In this document: positions 26,243 to 35,060 of the stretch, piece by piece | How positions within the stretch are numbered: the first letter of the stretch is position 1 | Layout: every line of letters starts with the position of its first letter | Assembly (NCBI RefSeq): GCF_014842875.1 | Contig: NZ_JACYXZ010000001.1 | Location: 868,001 to 932,000, forward strand | DNA: 64,000 nucleotides | DNA from: Nocardioides donggukensis | GTDB taxonomy: Bacteria; Actinomycetota; Actinomycetes; Propionibacteriales; Nocardioidaceae | Direction of reading: 5' to 3' | Notes under the pieces: model-generated | What the model was told of the DNA's origin: nothing | Databases searched by the model: none | What the model saw: only the letters and a program-made list of their open reading frames with translations | Position numbers and translations under genes: made by a program

Positions 26243-26635
26243 TCACGCCGGCTTCTCTGCGATGAGCTGGATCAGGTTCCCGCAGGTGTCGTCGAAGACG
26301 GCGATCACAGAGACCCCTATGTCCGTGGGTGGCTGGGTGAACTCCACCCCCATTCCGGTCAGCCGCTCGTACTCGGCTTCCACGTCGTTGACGGCGAACT
26401 GTGCGAGCGGGATGCCGTCCTCGACGAGCGCATCCCGGTACGGCTTGACGGCCGGGTGACCTGACGGCTCGAGCAACAGCTCCGGGCCGTCGGGCGCCTC
26501 CGGTGAGACGACGGTCAGCCACGAGTCCTCGCCGATGGGCACGTCTCGGTGCTTGGTGAAGCCAAGGACGTCGACGTAGAAGGCGAGAGCTGCTCGCTGG
26601 TCGTCGACGTACACGCTCGTCAGGTTGATCCTCAT
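26243..26635 (-). CDS. VOC (glyoxalase/bleomycin-resistance fold) protein
   Basis: The 130-residue protein has paired beta-alpha-beta modules (INLTSVYVDDQRAALAFYVDVLGF ... FDDTCGNLIQLIAE). The ATG at 26635 overlaps the stop of the ArsR-type gene by 1 nt (TGATG), so the two are cotranscribed. ArsR-VOC pairs are common; the ligand is unknown. Confidence 0.85.
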   Translation of the reverse strand: MRINLTSVYVDDQRAALAFYVDVLGFTKHRDVPIGEDSWLTVVSPEAPDGPELLLEPSGHPAVKPYRDALVEDGIPLAQFAVNDVEAEYERLTGMGVEFTQPPTDIGVSVIAVFDDTCGNLIQLIAEKPA

Positions 26636-26916
26636 CAGTCGTTCCTCTCGGTGATGGGCCACCGCCGGGTGATCTCGGACAGTGGCACAGGGTTGAAGTA
26701 GTGGAACTTGGAGCGACCGCGTCGCTCGGTCACGACCAGCCCAGCGGACTCGAGCAGGCCGAGGTGCTGCGAAATCGCCTGACGGGTCAGGCCGAGACCG
26801 TGCCGGGTCGTGAGTATCGAGCAGATCTCGAAGAGGGTCTTGCCGTCACTTGCCGCGAGCTCGTCGAGGATCACACGCCGTGTCTGATCATCCAGAGCCC
26901 GAAAGACAGTGACCAT
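26635..26916 (-). CDS. ArsR-family transcriptional regulator
   Basis: This 93-residue winged-helix protein matches the metal-independent ArsR/SmtB subgroup (FRALDDQTRRVILDELA ... LTRQAISQHLGLLESAGLVVTERRGRSKFHYFNP). No CxC metal motif is present. It is likely autoregulated through the palindrome just upstream and controls the cotranscribed VOC gene. Confidence 0.9.
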   Translation of the reverse strand: MVTVFRALDDQTRRVILDELAASDGKTLFEICSILTTRHGLGLTRQAISQHLGLLESAGLVVTERRGRSKFHYFNPVPLSEITRRWPITERND

Positions 26917-27559
26917 GACAGCACCATAGGCAAGCGATCACTTGCATATCAAGGAGCCTGGCGGGGCATCGGCACGTGGCGACGGCCTGGCCGGCGGCGA
27001 GTTGGACAAAGTGCATCAGCGGGAACTGACGAACCCGATCAGCATCGCCCCCCCACCAGCCGATCTGCGACAGCGAGGCAGTCAGCGTCGAGACGCCGAG
27101 GTGGAAACGGTAGGGGTCCTCGGTCAGGCGGGCGTGCAGCCACATCGCGAGCAGGCCGTTCCAGCCGATGAGCAGGACCATCGCGAGCTTGACCCGGGTG
27201 ATCGGGCTGCTCAGGTCGGGCTCGAGCATGACGCCGCTGACCACCAGCCCGGCGTACCCGGTCCAGATCGGGACGTGCACGTGACCGGCCTGGCGGAGTA
27301 CGTCGCGCAGCTCGCAACGGCGCGCCAGCCACAGCAGCGCGACCCAGTCCACGGTGAGCACGGCCCCGAACCCGACCACGAGGCAGGTGAGGTGGGCGAA
27401 GAGCGCCGCGTTGTGCAGCACCGCGTCGGGCGCGATGTGACAGGCCGTCCACAGCGCTCCCGCGCCCAGGCTCGTGAGGACGAGGCCGGTGGCGACGTAC
27501 GGCGCCCACGAGGGGAGCCGCGGAGCCTCCACCGGCCTCGCATGGGGCACGTTGGTCAC
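26888..27559 (-). CDS. Membrane protein with a probable C-terminal frameshift
   Basis: The literal ORF has 223 residues from GTG 27559, which overlaps the lipoprotein stop as GTGA. Four or five membrane spans lie in residues 18-185. After SLSQIGWWG the reading turns into an unlikely Cys-rich tail that runs through the next gene's promoter and 29 nt into the next gene. Removing one G from the 7-G run (27048-27054) gives GAMLIGFVSSR and a stop at 27016, a natural end for a last membrane span. The true gene is therefore probably 27016-27559. It is paired with an iron-regulated lipoprotein, so metal-uptake support is inferred. Confidence 0.65.
   Translation of the reverse strand: MTNVPHARPVEAPRLPSWAPYVATGLVLTSLGAGALWTACHIAPDAVLHNAALFAHLTCLVVGFGAVLTVDWVALLWLARRCELRDVLRQAGHVHVPIWTGYAGLVVSGVMLEPDLSSPITRVKLAMVLLIGWNGLLAMWLHARLTEDPYRFHLGVSTLTASLSQIGWWGGDADRVRQFPLMHFVQLAAGQAVATCRCPARLLDMQVIACLWCCHGHCLSGSG
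26930..26945. promoter_or_regulatory. Candidate operator of the ArsR-type gene
   Basis: GCAAGCGATCACTTGC is a near-perfect 16-bp palindrome 14-29 nt upstream of the regulator's ATG. TATGGT follows it on the minus strand, so repressor binding would block the promoter. Confidence 0.55.
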
Positions 27560-28134
27560 TCGGTGGTCAGCTCGATACCGGTGAAGTCGACCGTCGCACC
27601 CTCGGTAAGGGCCGGCGTCTCGGCCTCCTCGCCGTGCCGGTTGAACGCCGGGACGCCGAGGTGGGCGCGCAGCGTGTAGGTGCCGCCCTCGGGGACGGTG
27701 AAGTTGTTGGCGTAGTGGAAGAAGGTGGAGTGGTAGAAGCTCAGCTTCTTCCTCTGCGCGACCTGGCCATCGGCGTCGACCACCTCGAGCGTGATCGGGA
27801 CGTCGGGGACGATCCTGCCAGTGGCGGTCTCGGTCGGGATGATCTCGATGTGGTGGGTCTCGCCCTCCTTCGGCGCCCGGAAGTGGGCCTCGTCGCCGTG
27901 CACTTCGAACCACGGCTCGGCGGCCTCGGTGATCAGGTTGACGGTCCACTCGCCGGACTCGACGGTCTCGCCCTTCTCCGCGAGCTCCCCGGCGAGCACC
28001 CTGTACTGCTCCTGGACACCGGCGGGCACGGTGGGTTCCTCCGCGTTCTCCCCGGCATCGGCCTCGGCGCCACAGGCGGCGAGGCCGGCAAGGGCGAGCG
28101 GGACGGTGAGAGCAGCCAGGGCAGTACGACGCAT
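27556..28134 (-). CDS. Lipoprotein resembling the Tp34/P19 iron-transport family
   Basis: The 192-residue protein has a lipobox (AGLAAC, Cys near 21) after a short signal peptide. The domain carries conserved-looking acidic and His residues (WFEVHGDEAHF, THHIEIIPTE, STFFHYANNF). Tp34/P19 lipoproteins bind metal, often Fe or Cu, outside the membrane; that assignment here is moderate. AAGGA lies 5 nt before the ATG. An IdeR-like box upstream supports iron control. Confidence 0.65.
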   Translation of the reverse strand: MRRTALAALTVPLALAGLAACGAEADAGENAEEPTVPAGVQEQYRVLAGELAEKGETVESGEWTVNLITEAAEPWFEVHGDEAHFRAPKEGETHHIEIIPTETATGRIVPDVPITLEVVDADGQVAQRKKLSFYHSTFFHYANNFTVPEGGTYTLRAHLGVPAFNRHGEEAETPALTEGATVDFTGIELTTE

Positions 28135-28163
28135 GAGAATCCTTGTGAGTTAGGGTGACCTTA

Positions 28164-28184
28164 CTAAGGTAAGTCTTACCTAAC
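28164..28184. promoter_or_regulatory. IdeR/DtxR-type iron box
   Basis: On the minus strand the site reads TTAGGTAAG-A-CTTACCTTA, a near-perfect palindrome close to the DtxR/IdeR consensus. It lies 30-50 nt upstream of the lipoprotein start, where Fe(II)-bound repressor would block transcription. Confidence 0.7.
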
Positions 28185-28328
28185 TTCAGGGTATCTCTGC
28201 AACACAGCGTCGGACGGGCGGTCCGCCGCCAGCGTGGCCGACGAGCCACGCCCCCCGGTCGTCCCGGTAGTCCACCGACGGCTTGCCGGTCGCGGTGCCG
28301 TGCACGTAGCCGAGCTAGCATTCCCGAA

Positions 28329-29111
28329 GTGACGTTGAATCACGTAAGGCGAGGGAGCGGCAGCCCGCTGTTGCTGGTGCACGGTCTGGGCGCGGGGTGG
28401 CGATCCTGGTCCCCGATCCTCGACGAGCTGGCCGAGAGCCGCGAGGTGATCGCCGTCGACCTACCGGGCTTCGGCGAGACACCGCCGTTGACGGGCGAGG
28501 TCTCGATCGCCACCCTGACCGATTCCGTCGCGGACTTCATCCGCGAACAGGGCCTGGACGGGGTCTCGACCGTCGGCCAGTCGATGGGCGGCCGGATGGT
28601 CCTGGAGCTCGCGCGGCGGGGCGTCGGTGGCGACACCGTGGCGTTGGACCCCGGCGGCTTCTGGAGCGACCGCGAGCTCGTCGTCTTCGGCGCCACGCTA
28701 CGGCCGTCGATCGCTCTGGTCCGAGTGCTGCGAAACAGGCTGCCAGCACTGCTCGGCAGCTCTGTCGGACGGACGCTGCTGCTGGCGCAGCTCTCGGCGC
28801 GGCCCTGGGCACTCTCGCGTGAGACCGTGCTGCCGGACGTGCGTGGGTTGGCCGACTCCCCGGCGACCGGCGCTGCCGTGGATGCGCTGACCAAGGGTCC
28901 CAAGCAACAGGGGGCCCCGGCCGGCACGGTGCCCGGCCGGGTCACGATCGGCTGGGGGCGTCGTGACCTGGTCACCGTGCCGAGACAGGCCGCACGGGCC
29001 ACGGAGCTGTTCCCCGACGCGGTGCTGCACTGGTTCGAGCGGTGCGGGCACTTCCCACAGTGGGACGCACCGCACGAAGCGACCCGACTGATTCTCGACA
29101 GCACCGACTGA
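28329..29111 (+). CDS. Alpha/beta hydrolase
   Basis: This 260-residue protein has the oxyanion motif LLLVHGLGAGWRSW, nucleophile GQSMGG and catalytic His in RCGHFPQWDAPHE. The GTG start has TAGCAT ending 7 nt upstream. Substrate unknown. Confidence 0.88.
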   Translation: MTLNHVRRGSGSPLLLVHGLGAGWRSWSPILDELAESREVIAVDLPGFGETPPLTGEVSIATLTDSVADFIREQGLDGVSTVGQSMGGRMVLELARRGVGGDTVALDPGGFWSDRELVVFGATLRPSIALVRVLRNRLPALLGSSVGRTLLLAQLSARPWALSRETVLPDVRGLADSPATGAAVDALTKGPKQQGAPAGTVPGRVTIGWGRRDLVTVPRQAARATELFPDAVLHWFERCGHFPQWDAPHEATRLILDSTD

Positions 29112-29242
29112 GGTCTGTTGCCCGGCCGGCTGACAGCCACAGCGAGGTTGGTCACCCGGGAAGCGGCAGGGGGGTGGTCGCGCGCGACGGTCGTCCACGT
29201 CATGGCCGCGCGGCACCCTGATGCTCTACTGGTTGGGGTGGC

Positions 29243-29914
29243 TCAGGGGTGCCCTCGCGCGTCGACCCGGCCGCTCTCGTAGGCCCAGATCACGATCTCG
29301 ACGCGGTTGCGTGCCGAGAGCTTGGTCATGAGTGCGCTGATGTGGGTCTTGACGGTGCTGAGCGAGAGGTAGAGCTCCTCGGCGATCTCGGTGTTCGTCC
29401 GGCCGGCGGCGACCAGATCGAGGACAGCCTCCTCCCGAGCGGTCAACGGCTCGACAGGCTCCGTCACTGCCTCGCCGCGGGACGAGGCGAAGGTCGCCAG
29501 GAGCCGAGCCGTGACGGCTGGCGCGATCAGGGCCTCGCCCGTCGCGGCGGATCGAACGGCGCGGGCCAGGAGGTCGGGGTCGGCGTCCTTGAGGAGGAAG
29601 CCGCGGGCGCCGGCCCGCAGCGCGTCGTACACGTACTCGTCCTGGTCGAAGGTCGTGATCACGATGACGGGAACCGGGTCCTCGACGTGGGGCCCGGCGA
29701 CCTGTCGGGTGGCCTCGATCCCGTCGAGGTTGGGCATCCGGACGTCGAAGAGGCAGACATCAGGACGCAGCGACCGGACCTGCTGGACGGCCTCGAGCCC
29801 GTCGCGAGCCTGCCCGACGACGTCGATCGAGGGTTCGGCATCGAGGATCGTGGCCAGGCCCACGCGCACCATGTCCTGGTCGTCTGCGATCAGCACCCGC
29901 ACCGGGGCCGTCAT
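29243..29914 (-). CDS. NarL/LuxR-type response regulator
   Basis: The 223-residue protein has a receiver domain with phosphoacceptor D57 (CLFDVRMPN) and acidic pocket DD at 11-12, and a C-terminal LuxR HTH (LTAREEAVLDLVAAGRTNTEIAEELYLSLSTVKTHISAL). Its ATG overlaps the kinase stop as ATGA. Confidence 0.95.
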   Translation of the reverse strand: MTAPVRVLIADDQDMVRVGLATILDAEPSIDVVGQARDGLEAVQQVRSLRPDVCLFDVRMPNLDGIEATRQVAGPHVEDPVPVIVITTFDQDEYVYDALRAGARGFLLKDADPDLLARAVRSAATGEALIAPAVTARLLATFASSRGEAVTEPVEPLTAREEAVLDLVAAGRTNTEIAEELYLSLSTVKTHISALMTKLSARNRVEIVIWAYESGRVDARGHP

Positions 29915-31086
29915 GAGCCGGCCTCGGAGTCGACCATGGCGACCGGGACCGTCACCTCGACAGTCCAGCCGCCCTCGCGATCGGGGCCCGCGCTGACGGT
30001 GCCGCCCAGCAACGACAGACGTTCCCGCATGCCGACCAGACCGTACGACGGGCTCGCGCGTCGCCCGCGCCCCAAGGTCGCCGGTCTCCCGTCGTCATGG
30101 ACCCGCAGCCTCACCGTGCTCTCGTTGCCGCGTAGGTCGACGGAGACCACCGACGGGTCCTGGGCGTGACGGCCGGCGTTCGTCACCGCTTCCTGCGCCG
30201 CTCGGAACAGGGCCGACCCCACGGGCGCCGGCAGTCGGTCAAGGTCGCCGGAGGTCCGGACCACGACCCGAGGGCCAGGGCCGCGCTCACGTGCGAGCCG
30301 GGGGATGTCCGCGATGCCATAGGTCGGACTCCGGTCGTCGCCGGCCCGCTCGTCCTGGCGCAGCAGTGCCACCATCGCCCGCATGTCGTCCAGGGTCCGC
30401 GCGGCGGCGTCCTCCACCCCGTCGATCGCCTCGGCGGCGGCGCCGGGGTCGGTGCGGGCTCGGACCTTGGCAGCCCGGGCGTGCATCAGGATGCCGGAGA
30501 CATGGTGGGCGACGGTGTCGTGAAGGTCGCGGGCCAGCCGTTCACGCTCGCGTGCCCTGATCTCCTCGCGGGCGCGCACCTGGGACCGAGCCCAGAACCG
30601 CGCCAAAGCGCCGATGGCCACCGGCAGCATCAGCGCCGCCGCACCGAGCGCCATCGAGGAACCACTGGAGTCGTAGAGGGGCTCACGCGCCAGGTGGAGC
30701 ACGAGCAGGTAGCAGCTGCCTGCGACCACCGCGCGCCCGCTTGCCCAGCGGCCCAACGAGTAGGCCACCAGCAGGACGACGGCGGTGACATCGGGCACGC
30801 TGTTCGGCTCCCCGGCGAGCGCGGGGACGACTCCGGCGACGGTCTGGGCGGCGTAGACCACGATGAGCATCGCGAGCGGATGGTGAGGTCGCCACAGCAG
30901 TGTGGCGACACACACCAGTGCCCACCCCGCGTGCCAGAGCGGCCACACCATGTCCTCGCGAAGCCCGGCCTCGAGTGCCGTGACCGGCACCAACCCGGCG
31001 ACCAGGGCACGGTCCCACCATGCTGACCCCGCGGGAGCGATCACCCGCGGTTCGTCCCAGAGCGCGCGCAGCGCACCTCCGCCCAT
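29911..31086 (-). CDS. Sensor histidine kinase (NarX/DesK-type)
   Basis: This 391-residue protein has four to six N-terminal spans (about 25-165), then HisKA_3 with phosphoacceptor H189 (ARDLHDTVAHHVSG), and an HATPase domain (AAQEAVTNAGRHA, YGLVGMRERLSLLGG). It is the partner of the downstream regulator. TAGGAT ends 6 nt before the ATG. The signal is unknown. Confidence 0.93.
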   Translation of the reverse strand: MGGGALRALWDEPRVIAPAGSAWWDRALVAGLVPVTALEAGLREDMVWPLWHAGWALVCVATLLWRPHHPLAMLIVVYAAQTVAGVVPALAGEPNSVPDVTAVVLLVAYSLGRWASGRAVVAGSCYLLVLHLAREPLYDSSGSSMALGAAALMLPVAIGALARFWARSQVRAREEIRARERERLARDLHDTVAHHVSGILMHARAAKVRARTDPGAAAEAIDGVEDAAARTLDDMRAMVALLRQDERAGDDRSPTYGIADIPRLARERGPGPRVVVRTSGDLDRLPAPVGSALFRAAQEAVTNAGRHAQDPSVVSVDLRGNESTVRLRVHDDGRPATLGRGRRASPSYGLVGMRERLSLLGGTVSAGPDREGGWTVEVTVPVAMVDSEAGS

Positions 31087-31216
31087 CGCCTCATCCTAGG
31101 CCGCCGACGCCGCTGACCGGATGGGACTTTCGGTCGGCTCGGTCCGGCCCCAGGGACGAGAAGGCTTCGGCCCTGGCTCCGATGTGGCGACGCGCCAGGT
31201 CCCAGAGGATCGATGC

Positions 31217-31957
31217 ATGAGACGACACACCGCTACCACCGCACTCGACACCGCCACCACGGACGGACAGGCTCCGGTCCCTCCGCCCCCCTCCTCGCCC
31301 CGAACGTCGCCCGCTCTGATCCGCGCCGGCGGCACCGCCGCTCAGGTCGTTGCCGGCACCTACGTCGTGGGCTTCCTCGTCATGGCCGCCTACCTCGTCC
31401 CTCGCGGATTCACCGGGCCCGTGGAGGACCCCGCGGGCTCGCTCGGCTTCCTCCTGGACCACCATGCCGTGCTGGCCGGCTGGTACCTGGTTCTCTACCT
31501 CCTCGGTGGAGTCGCGATGGCCTTGGTCTCGCTCGGAGTCGGCCAGCGACTGGCCGCGGCTCCCGCGCTTGGCCGGGTCTCCACCGCACTCGGGCTGATC
31601 TGGTCGGGACTGCTCGTCGCCAGCGGGAGCATCGGCCTCGTCGGGCAGCACGCTGCGGTGACCCTCCAGGCCCAGGACCAGGACCTCGCCCTGAACACCT
31701 GGGTCTCGACCAGCGTGGTCCAGGACGCACTCGGCGGCGGCATCGAGGTCGCCGGCGCCCTCTGGGTGGCCGTGGTCGGACTCGCCGCGCTGCGGACCCG
31801 CGCCCTCTCGGCCGGGTTGGGCGGGCTCGCACTCGGTCTCGCCGCCGCCGGCATGGCCACCGTCATCCCGATCGCGTCCGAGGTCGCGGCGTCCATCTTC
31901 GGGATCGGACTCATCGTCTGGTTCACCTGGCTCGGAGTCGCACTGCGCCGACGCTGA
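31217..31957 (+). CDS. DUF4386-like integral membrane protein
   Basis: The 246-residue protein has about six spans from residue 40 on, separated by short loops (GTYVVGFLVMAAYLV ... FGIGLIVWFTWLGVAL). ATG 31217 was chosen after AGAGGAT; the longer reading from 31121 adds improbable sequence. Function unknown. Confidence 0.68.
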   Translation: MRRHTATTALDTATTDGQAPVPPPPSSPRTSPALIRAGGTAAQVVAGTYVVGFLVMAAYLVPRGFTGPVEDPAGSLGFLLDHHAVLAGWYLVLYLLGGVAMALVSLGVGQRLAAAPALGRVSTALGLIWSGLLVASGSIGLVGQHAAVTLQAQDQDLALNTWVSTSVVQDALGGGIEVAGALWVAVVGLAALRTRALSAGLGGLALGLAAAGMATVIPIASEVAASIFGIGLIVWFTWLGVALRRR

Positions 31958-31987
31958 GGACCCGGGCACACACCTGCGACCACGGCC

Positions 31988-32013
31988 GGTCCGCCGCCTA
32001 TGCGCGGCGGACC
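31988..32013. terminator. Hairpin after the six-span membrane gene
   Basis: GGTCCGCCG (31988-31996) pairs with CGGCGGACC (32005-32013) across an 8-nt loop. The rest of 32014-32300 shows no supported gene. Confidence 0.5.
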
Positions 32014-32300
32014 CGCCGCGCGCTCATGTCAGCTCGTCCACCACTGGAGTCACCACGCTCATGATGGGATCCACATCCCCACGTCGCCTACGCAGGCTGG
32101 CCCTGATGAGCATGAGGCTCCACAAGGAAGGCACCTGGGGCTCGGCAACCGGAGCGTGCCACAGGCGGATCCTTGTTCGGTGAGGGCGATGCGGCGTCCG
32201 ATGTGCTGTCGGTGTTCCCGGTCCGCCGCCATTCGAGGTCGGGCTCGCGGGATGCGCTGGAATCGCACCGGACTCCGTCCTGGCGTCCTGCGGAGGGTGT

Positions 32301-33008
32301 TCAGGCCGTATTCGCGGGGGGATGGGCGACGCACAGGACTCCCTTGTTGCCGTCCTGGTCCGCGAGGACGGTGAGCGAGGGCGCGTCGCTGTCATCGACG
32401 ACTGTCCCACCAGCGGAGACGGCTGCGGCGATTCGTTGCTCGGCGACCTCGGGCGCCACATAGACCTCGACGTGGAACCGCTGGCCCGGAGCCCCACCTT
32501 GGTCGGCGTCCCCGAACCACAGGTTCGGCACACGTCCTGTGGCGTCCCGAATCTCGTCGCTGGGGGACCCGTGACCCTGGGAGTCGGCGTTCCCGGTCAG
32601 CAACGCCGCCCACACCGGTGCGATCGTCGCGGATTGGGTGGTGTCGAGGCCGAGTTCGACGACGCTCACCGAGGCCGGGTCGGCCTTGAGATTGTGATCG
32701 GCGGCGATATCGCTGATTCGGCGTGCGAGGTCGACGTCCTGCTGGGTTACCCATTCCACGACGTGCTCGGTGCCCTCGTCGTCGCGATAAATGGCATCGG
32801 CGCTGACCAGCTTCAGGTCGACGTACCCATGGCCCAGCGACACCCGGGGGTAGTGACCGATCGCATCGCCCTCCTCGCCCACCGCGGCGATGAACCGCGC
32901 ACCCGTGCCGAAGTCAGCGATGAGGTAGCGGGCATGCAGTCCTTGGGCCAGCTTGCGCCACTCGGTCAGCTGGGCTTCGGCGACGTCTTTGCTCGTCAGC
33001 ATGTCCAT
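32301..33008 (-). CDS. Fusion of a pterin-carbinolamine-dehydratase-like domain and a VOC domain
   Basis: The 235-residue protein starts at ATG 33008, supported by TAGGGT ending 8 nt upstream. Residues about 10-105 resemble PCD/PhhB (LTEWRKLAQGLHARY, VSLGHGYVDLKL, VTQQDVDLARRISDIAADHNLKADP). The usual paired catalytic His of PCD is not obvious. Residues about 110-230 are a glyoxalase-type VOC fold. This fusion is known in actinobacteria without a set function. Confidence 0.75.
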   Translation of the reverse strand: MDMLTSKDVAEAQLTEWRKLAQGLHARYLIADFGTGARFIAAVGEEGDAIGHYPRVSLGHGYVDLKLVSADAIYRDDEGTEHVVEWVTQQDVDLARRISDIAADHNLKADPASVSVVELGLDTTQSATIAPVWAALLTGNADSQGHGSPSDEIRDATGRVPNLWFGDADQGGAPGQRFHVEVYVAPEVAEQRIAAAVSAGGTVVDDSDAPSLTVLADQDGNKGVLCVAHPPANTA

Positions 33009-33089
33009 GCTCGGGGACCCTATCGGCAACCCCCGCCGCAGCGCCTGTGCTCATCGTTTCGCCACGTCGATCGACATCGCGCAGTTCTA

Positions 33090-33516
33090 GCCTGCGCGGT
33101 GAGGTCGAGGGCGCCGCGGATCGCGATCTCGGTGACGCCTCGGGCGGCGGTACCTCCGGTTGAAGAACACCGGTGATCCGGTAGTCGGGATCACGGTCCT
33201 TCTCGGCGTCGTACTGCTTGCGATGGTGGATGGTGGGCAGCGCGGTCGGCGTACCGAACTCCGCTTACCCGATCGACTCGTCGCCGTCCGTGACGAGCGC
33301 CGCGTGGGCGGCGCCAGCCTCGACGTATCGCTTCTTCAGCTACCGGTTGGCCTCGGCCCCCTGCCCACGCCTGGGGCTGTCTGGATGAAACCAGATGCAC
33401 CAGCAGCCGCCGAAGATCCCGTTGTGGCGCTGGACGAGGGCGTCGACCGCAGGCCAAGTCTCGGAAGTAAGAGGCACGAGCTCGAACGTCGCGTCGGTGC
33501 TCGTCCCGATACTCAT
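33090..33516 (-). pseudogene. GNAT-family acetyltransferase, frameshifted remnant
   Basis: An intact N-terminus (ATG 33516; AVDALVQRHNGIFGGCWCIWFH, GQGAEANR) ends early at 33340. The same-strand sequence continues in another frame as YVEAGAAHAALVTDGDESIG and, after a break, FGTPTALPTIHHRKQYDAEKDRDPDYRITG. These pieces match the order of one known GNAT subfamily. At least two disruptions make the gene inactive. Confidence 0.6.
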
Positions 33517-33631
33517 CGACGCAGCGTATGGCCGTAACCGGACGATCCGCGTCCGGATTGCCGCTCGTCCGGGAGGCGATGGGCTCGCTGAGAGCAGCAC
33601 GGCGCGTGCGCCGCTCGAGACCAATCCGGGG

Positions 33632-34021
33632 TCAGCCTGGTGAGTTGTGGCGCTGGTCGTAGGTGTGACGGTAGGACTCGATGTCGTTGATGTTCGTATA
33701 GGCCCAGTCCCTGATCGCTGCTACCAAGTCAGTCAGGGTGTCTCCGAGGGGGGTGAGGTTGTACTCCACGCGGGGTGGTACTTCGGCGTACGCCTGCCGG
33801 TGAACGATTCCGTCACGCTCGAGCTGACGCAGTGTCTGAGTCAGCATCTTTTGGCTGACACCCTCCAAGGTGTGCCGAAGTTCAGCGAATCGCAAGGTGC
33901 GCCCGGTCAAGGCCGTGATCACCAGCAGGCTCCATCGATCGCCGATACGCGTCACCAGTTGTCGAGTCGGACATGCAGCCGCCATCACGTCGTAGCGCCC
34001 GTCTGGGGATGCGGTGTTCAC
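33632..34021 (-). CDS. HxlR-family transcriptional regulator
   Basis: The 129-residue winged-helix protein carries the HxlR signature CPTRQLVTRIGDRWSLLVITALTGRTLRFAELRHTLEGVSQKMLTQTLRQLERDGIV. The start is GTG 34021. It is divergent from an oxidoreductase gene. Direct repeats TGCCTAAC (34069) and TGCCTACT (34088), 19 bp apart in the 109-bp gap, are candidate operator half-sites. Confidence 0.9.
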   Translation of the reverse strand: MNTASPDGRYDVMAAACPTRQLVTRIGDRWSLLVITALTGRTLRFAELRHTLEGVSQKMLTQTLRQLERDGIVHRQAYAEVPPRVEYNLTPLGDTLTDLVAAIRDWAYTNINDIESYRHTYDQRHNSPG

Positions 34022-34130
34022 GCCCTGGGTCCCTTCCTGTCGCCGGACGCCCGATGGTTACCGATGGGTGCCTAACGCACTTTCAACTGCCTACTTCCCA
34101 CGGGTGCCTTTCGTCGAGCAGCCTTGCAGG

Positions 34131-35060
34131 ATGCGAGCGATAACACCAGACAACAACCGAAGCGTGCAGCTGACCGATGTCCCTGACATCGAGGCGAGGC
34201 TCGATCAAGCCGTGGTGGCAATCGAGGCGTTCGCGCCCAACCGCGGCGAGACCTTCCTCCTGGACTCCCCGGCTGCGAACTGGCGTCCAGGCAAGGACGT
34301 GGCCGGCACCGTGGTCGAGGCAGCCCTCGACGGCAGCGGCCCCGATGTCGGCACCCGGGTCGTGGCACACCTTCCCCAGGCGGGTTGGGCTGAACGTGCG
34401 CTGTTGCCGCAACACGGCTGGGCTGCTCTCCCGCCGGGGATCGCCACGACCACGGCGGCCGCGCTCCCGCTGGCTGGACTGACGGCCCTACGGTTGCTTC
34501 GACTCGCTGGACCAGTCGTCGGTCGGTCGCTGTTGATCACCGGTGCGAGCGGCGGAGTCGGGCACTACCTGACCGAGATGGCCACCTCCGCCGGTGCCGA
34601 TGTCACTGCCATCACCCGCACCCACGACCGCGGAGCGCGGCTCCGCGAACTCGGTGCGCGGACGATGAGCGACCTCGCGTTGCTCGAGGCGACACAGGCC
34701 CGGTTCGACGTGGCGTTCGAGTCCATCGGCGGCGACACCCTTTCCCGGGTGAGGCACCTGACATCGCGGTTCGGACGGCTGATCTGGTTCGGCCAGGCCG
34801 GTAGGGAACCGATGCGACTTGACTTCTTCGACTGGGTCGATGGCGACGTCGGCGCACCCATCGAGCAGTTCCACTACGCCCCTCCCTCCCGTACTCGTGA
34901 CACCGACGGGTCCGACTTGCAAGCCCTGGTCACCTTGGTCAACTCGGGTCGCCTGCACCCTGAGGTCGACCGGATCGAACCCTGGACAATGACCGGCGAA
35001 GTCATCGACGCGCTACGAGACAGACGCATCCGCGGCAAAGCTGTTCTCACCCTGACCTGA
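34131..35060 (+). CDS. NADPH-dependent quinone oxidoreductase-like (MDR) protein
   Basis: This 309-residue medium-chain dehydrogenase has the dinucleotide motif LLITGASGGVGHYL and no structural zinc cysteines, as in quinone oxidoreductases. HxlR-linked oxidoreductases often answer electrophile or quinone stress; that role is inferred here from the divergent regulator. Confidence 0.85.
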   Translation: MRAITPDNNRSVQLTDVPDIEARLDQAVVAIEAFAPNRGETFLLDSPAANWRPGKDVAGTVVEAALDGSGPDVGTRVVAHLPQAGWAERALLPQHGWAALPPGIATTTAAALPLAGLTALRLLRLAGPVVGRSLLITGASGGVGHYLTEMATSAGADVTAITRTHDRGARLRELGARTMSDLALLEATQARFDVAFESIGGDTLSRVRHLTSRFGRLIWFGQAGREPMRLDFFDWVDGDVGAPIEQFHYAPPSRTRDTDGSDLQALVTLVNSGRLHPEVDRIEPWTMTGEVIDALRDRRIRGKAVLTLT

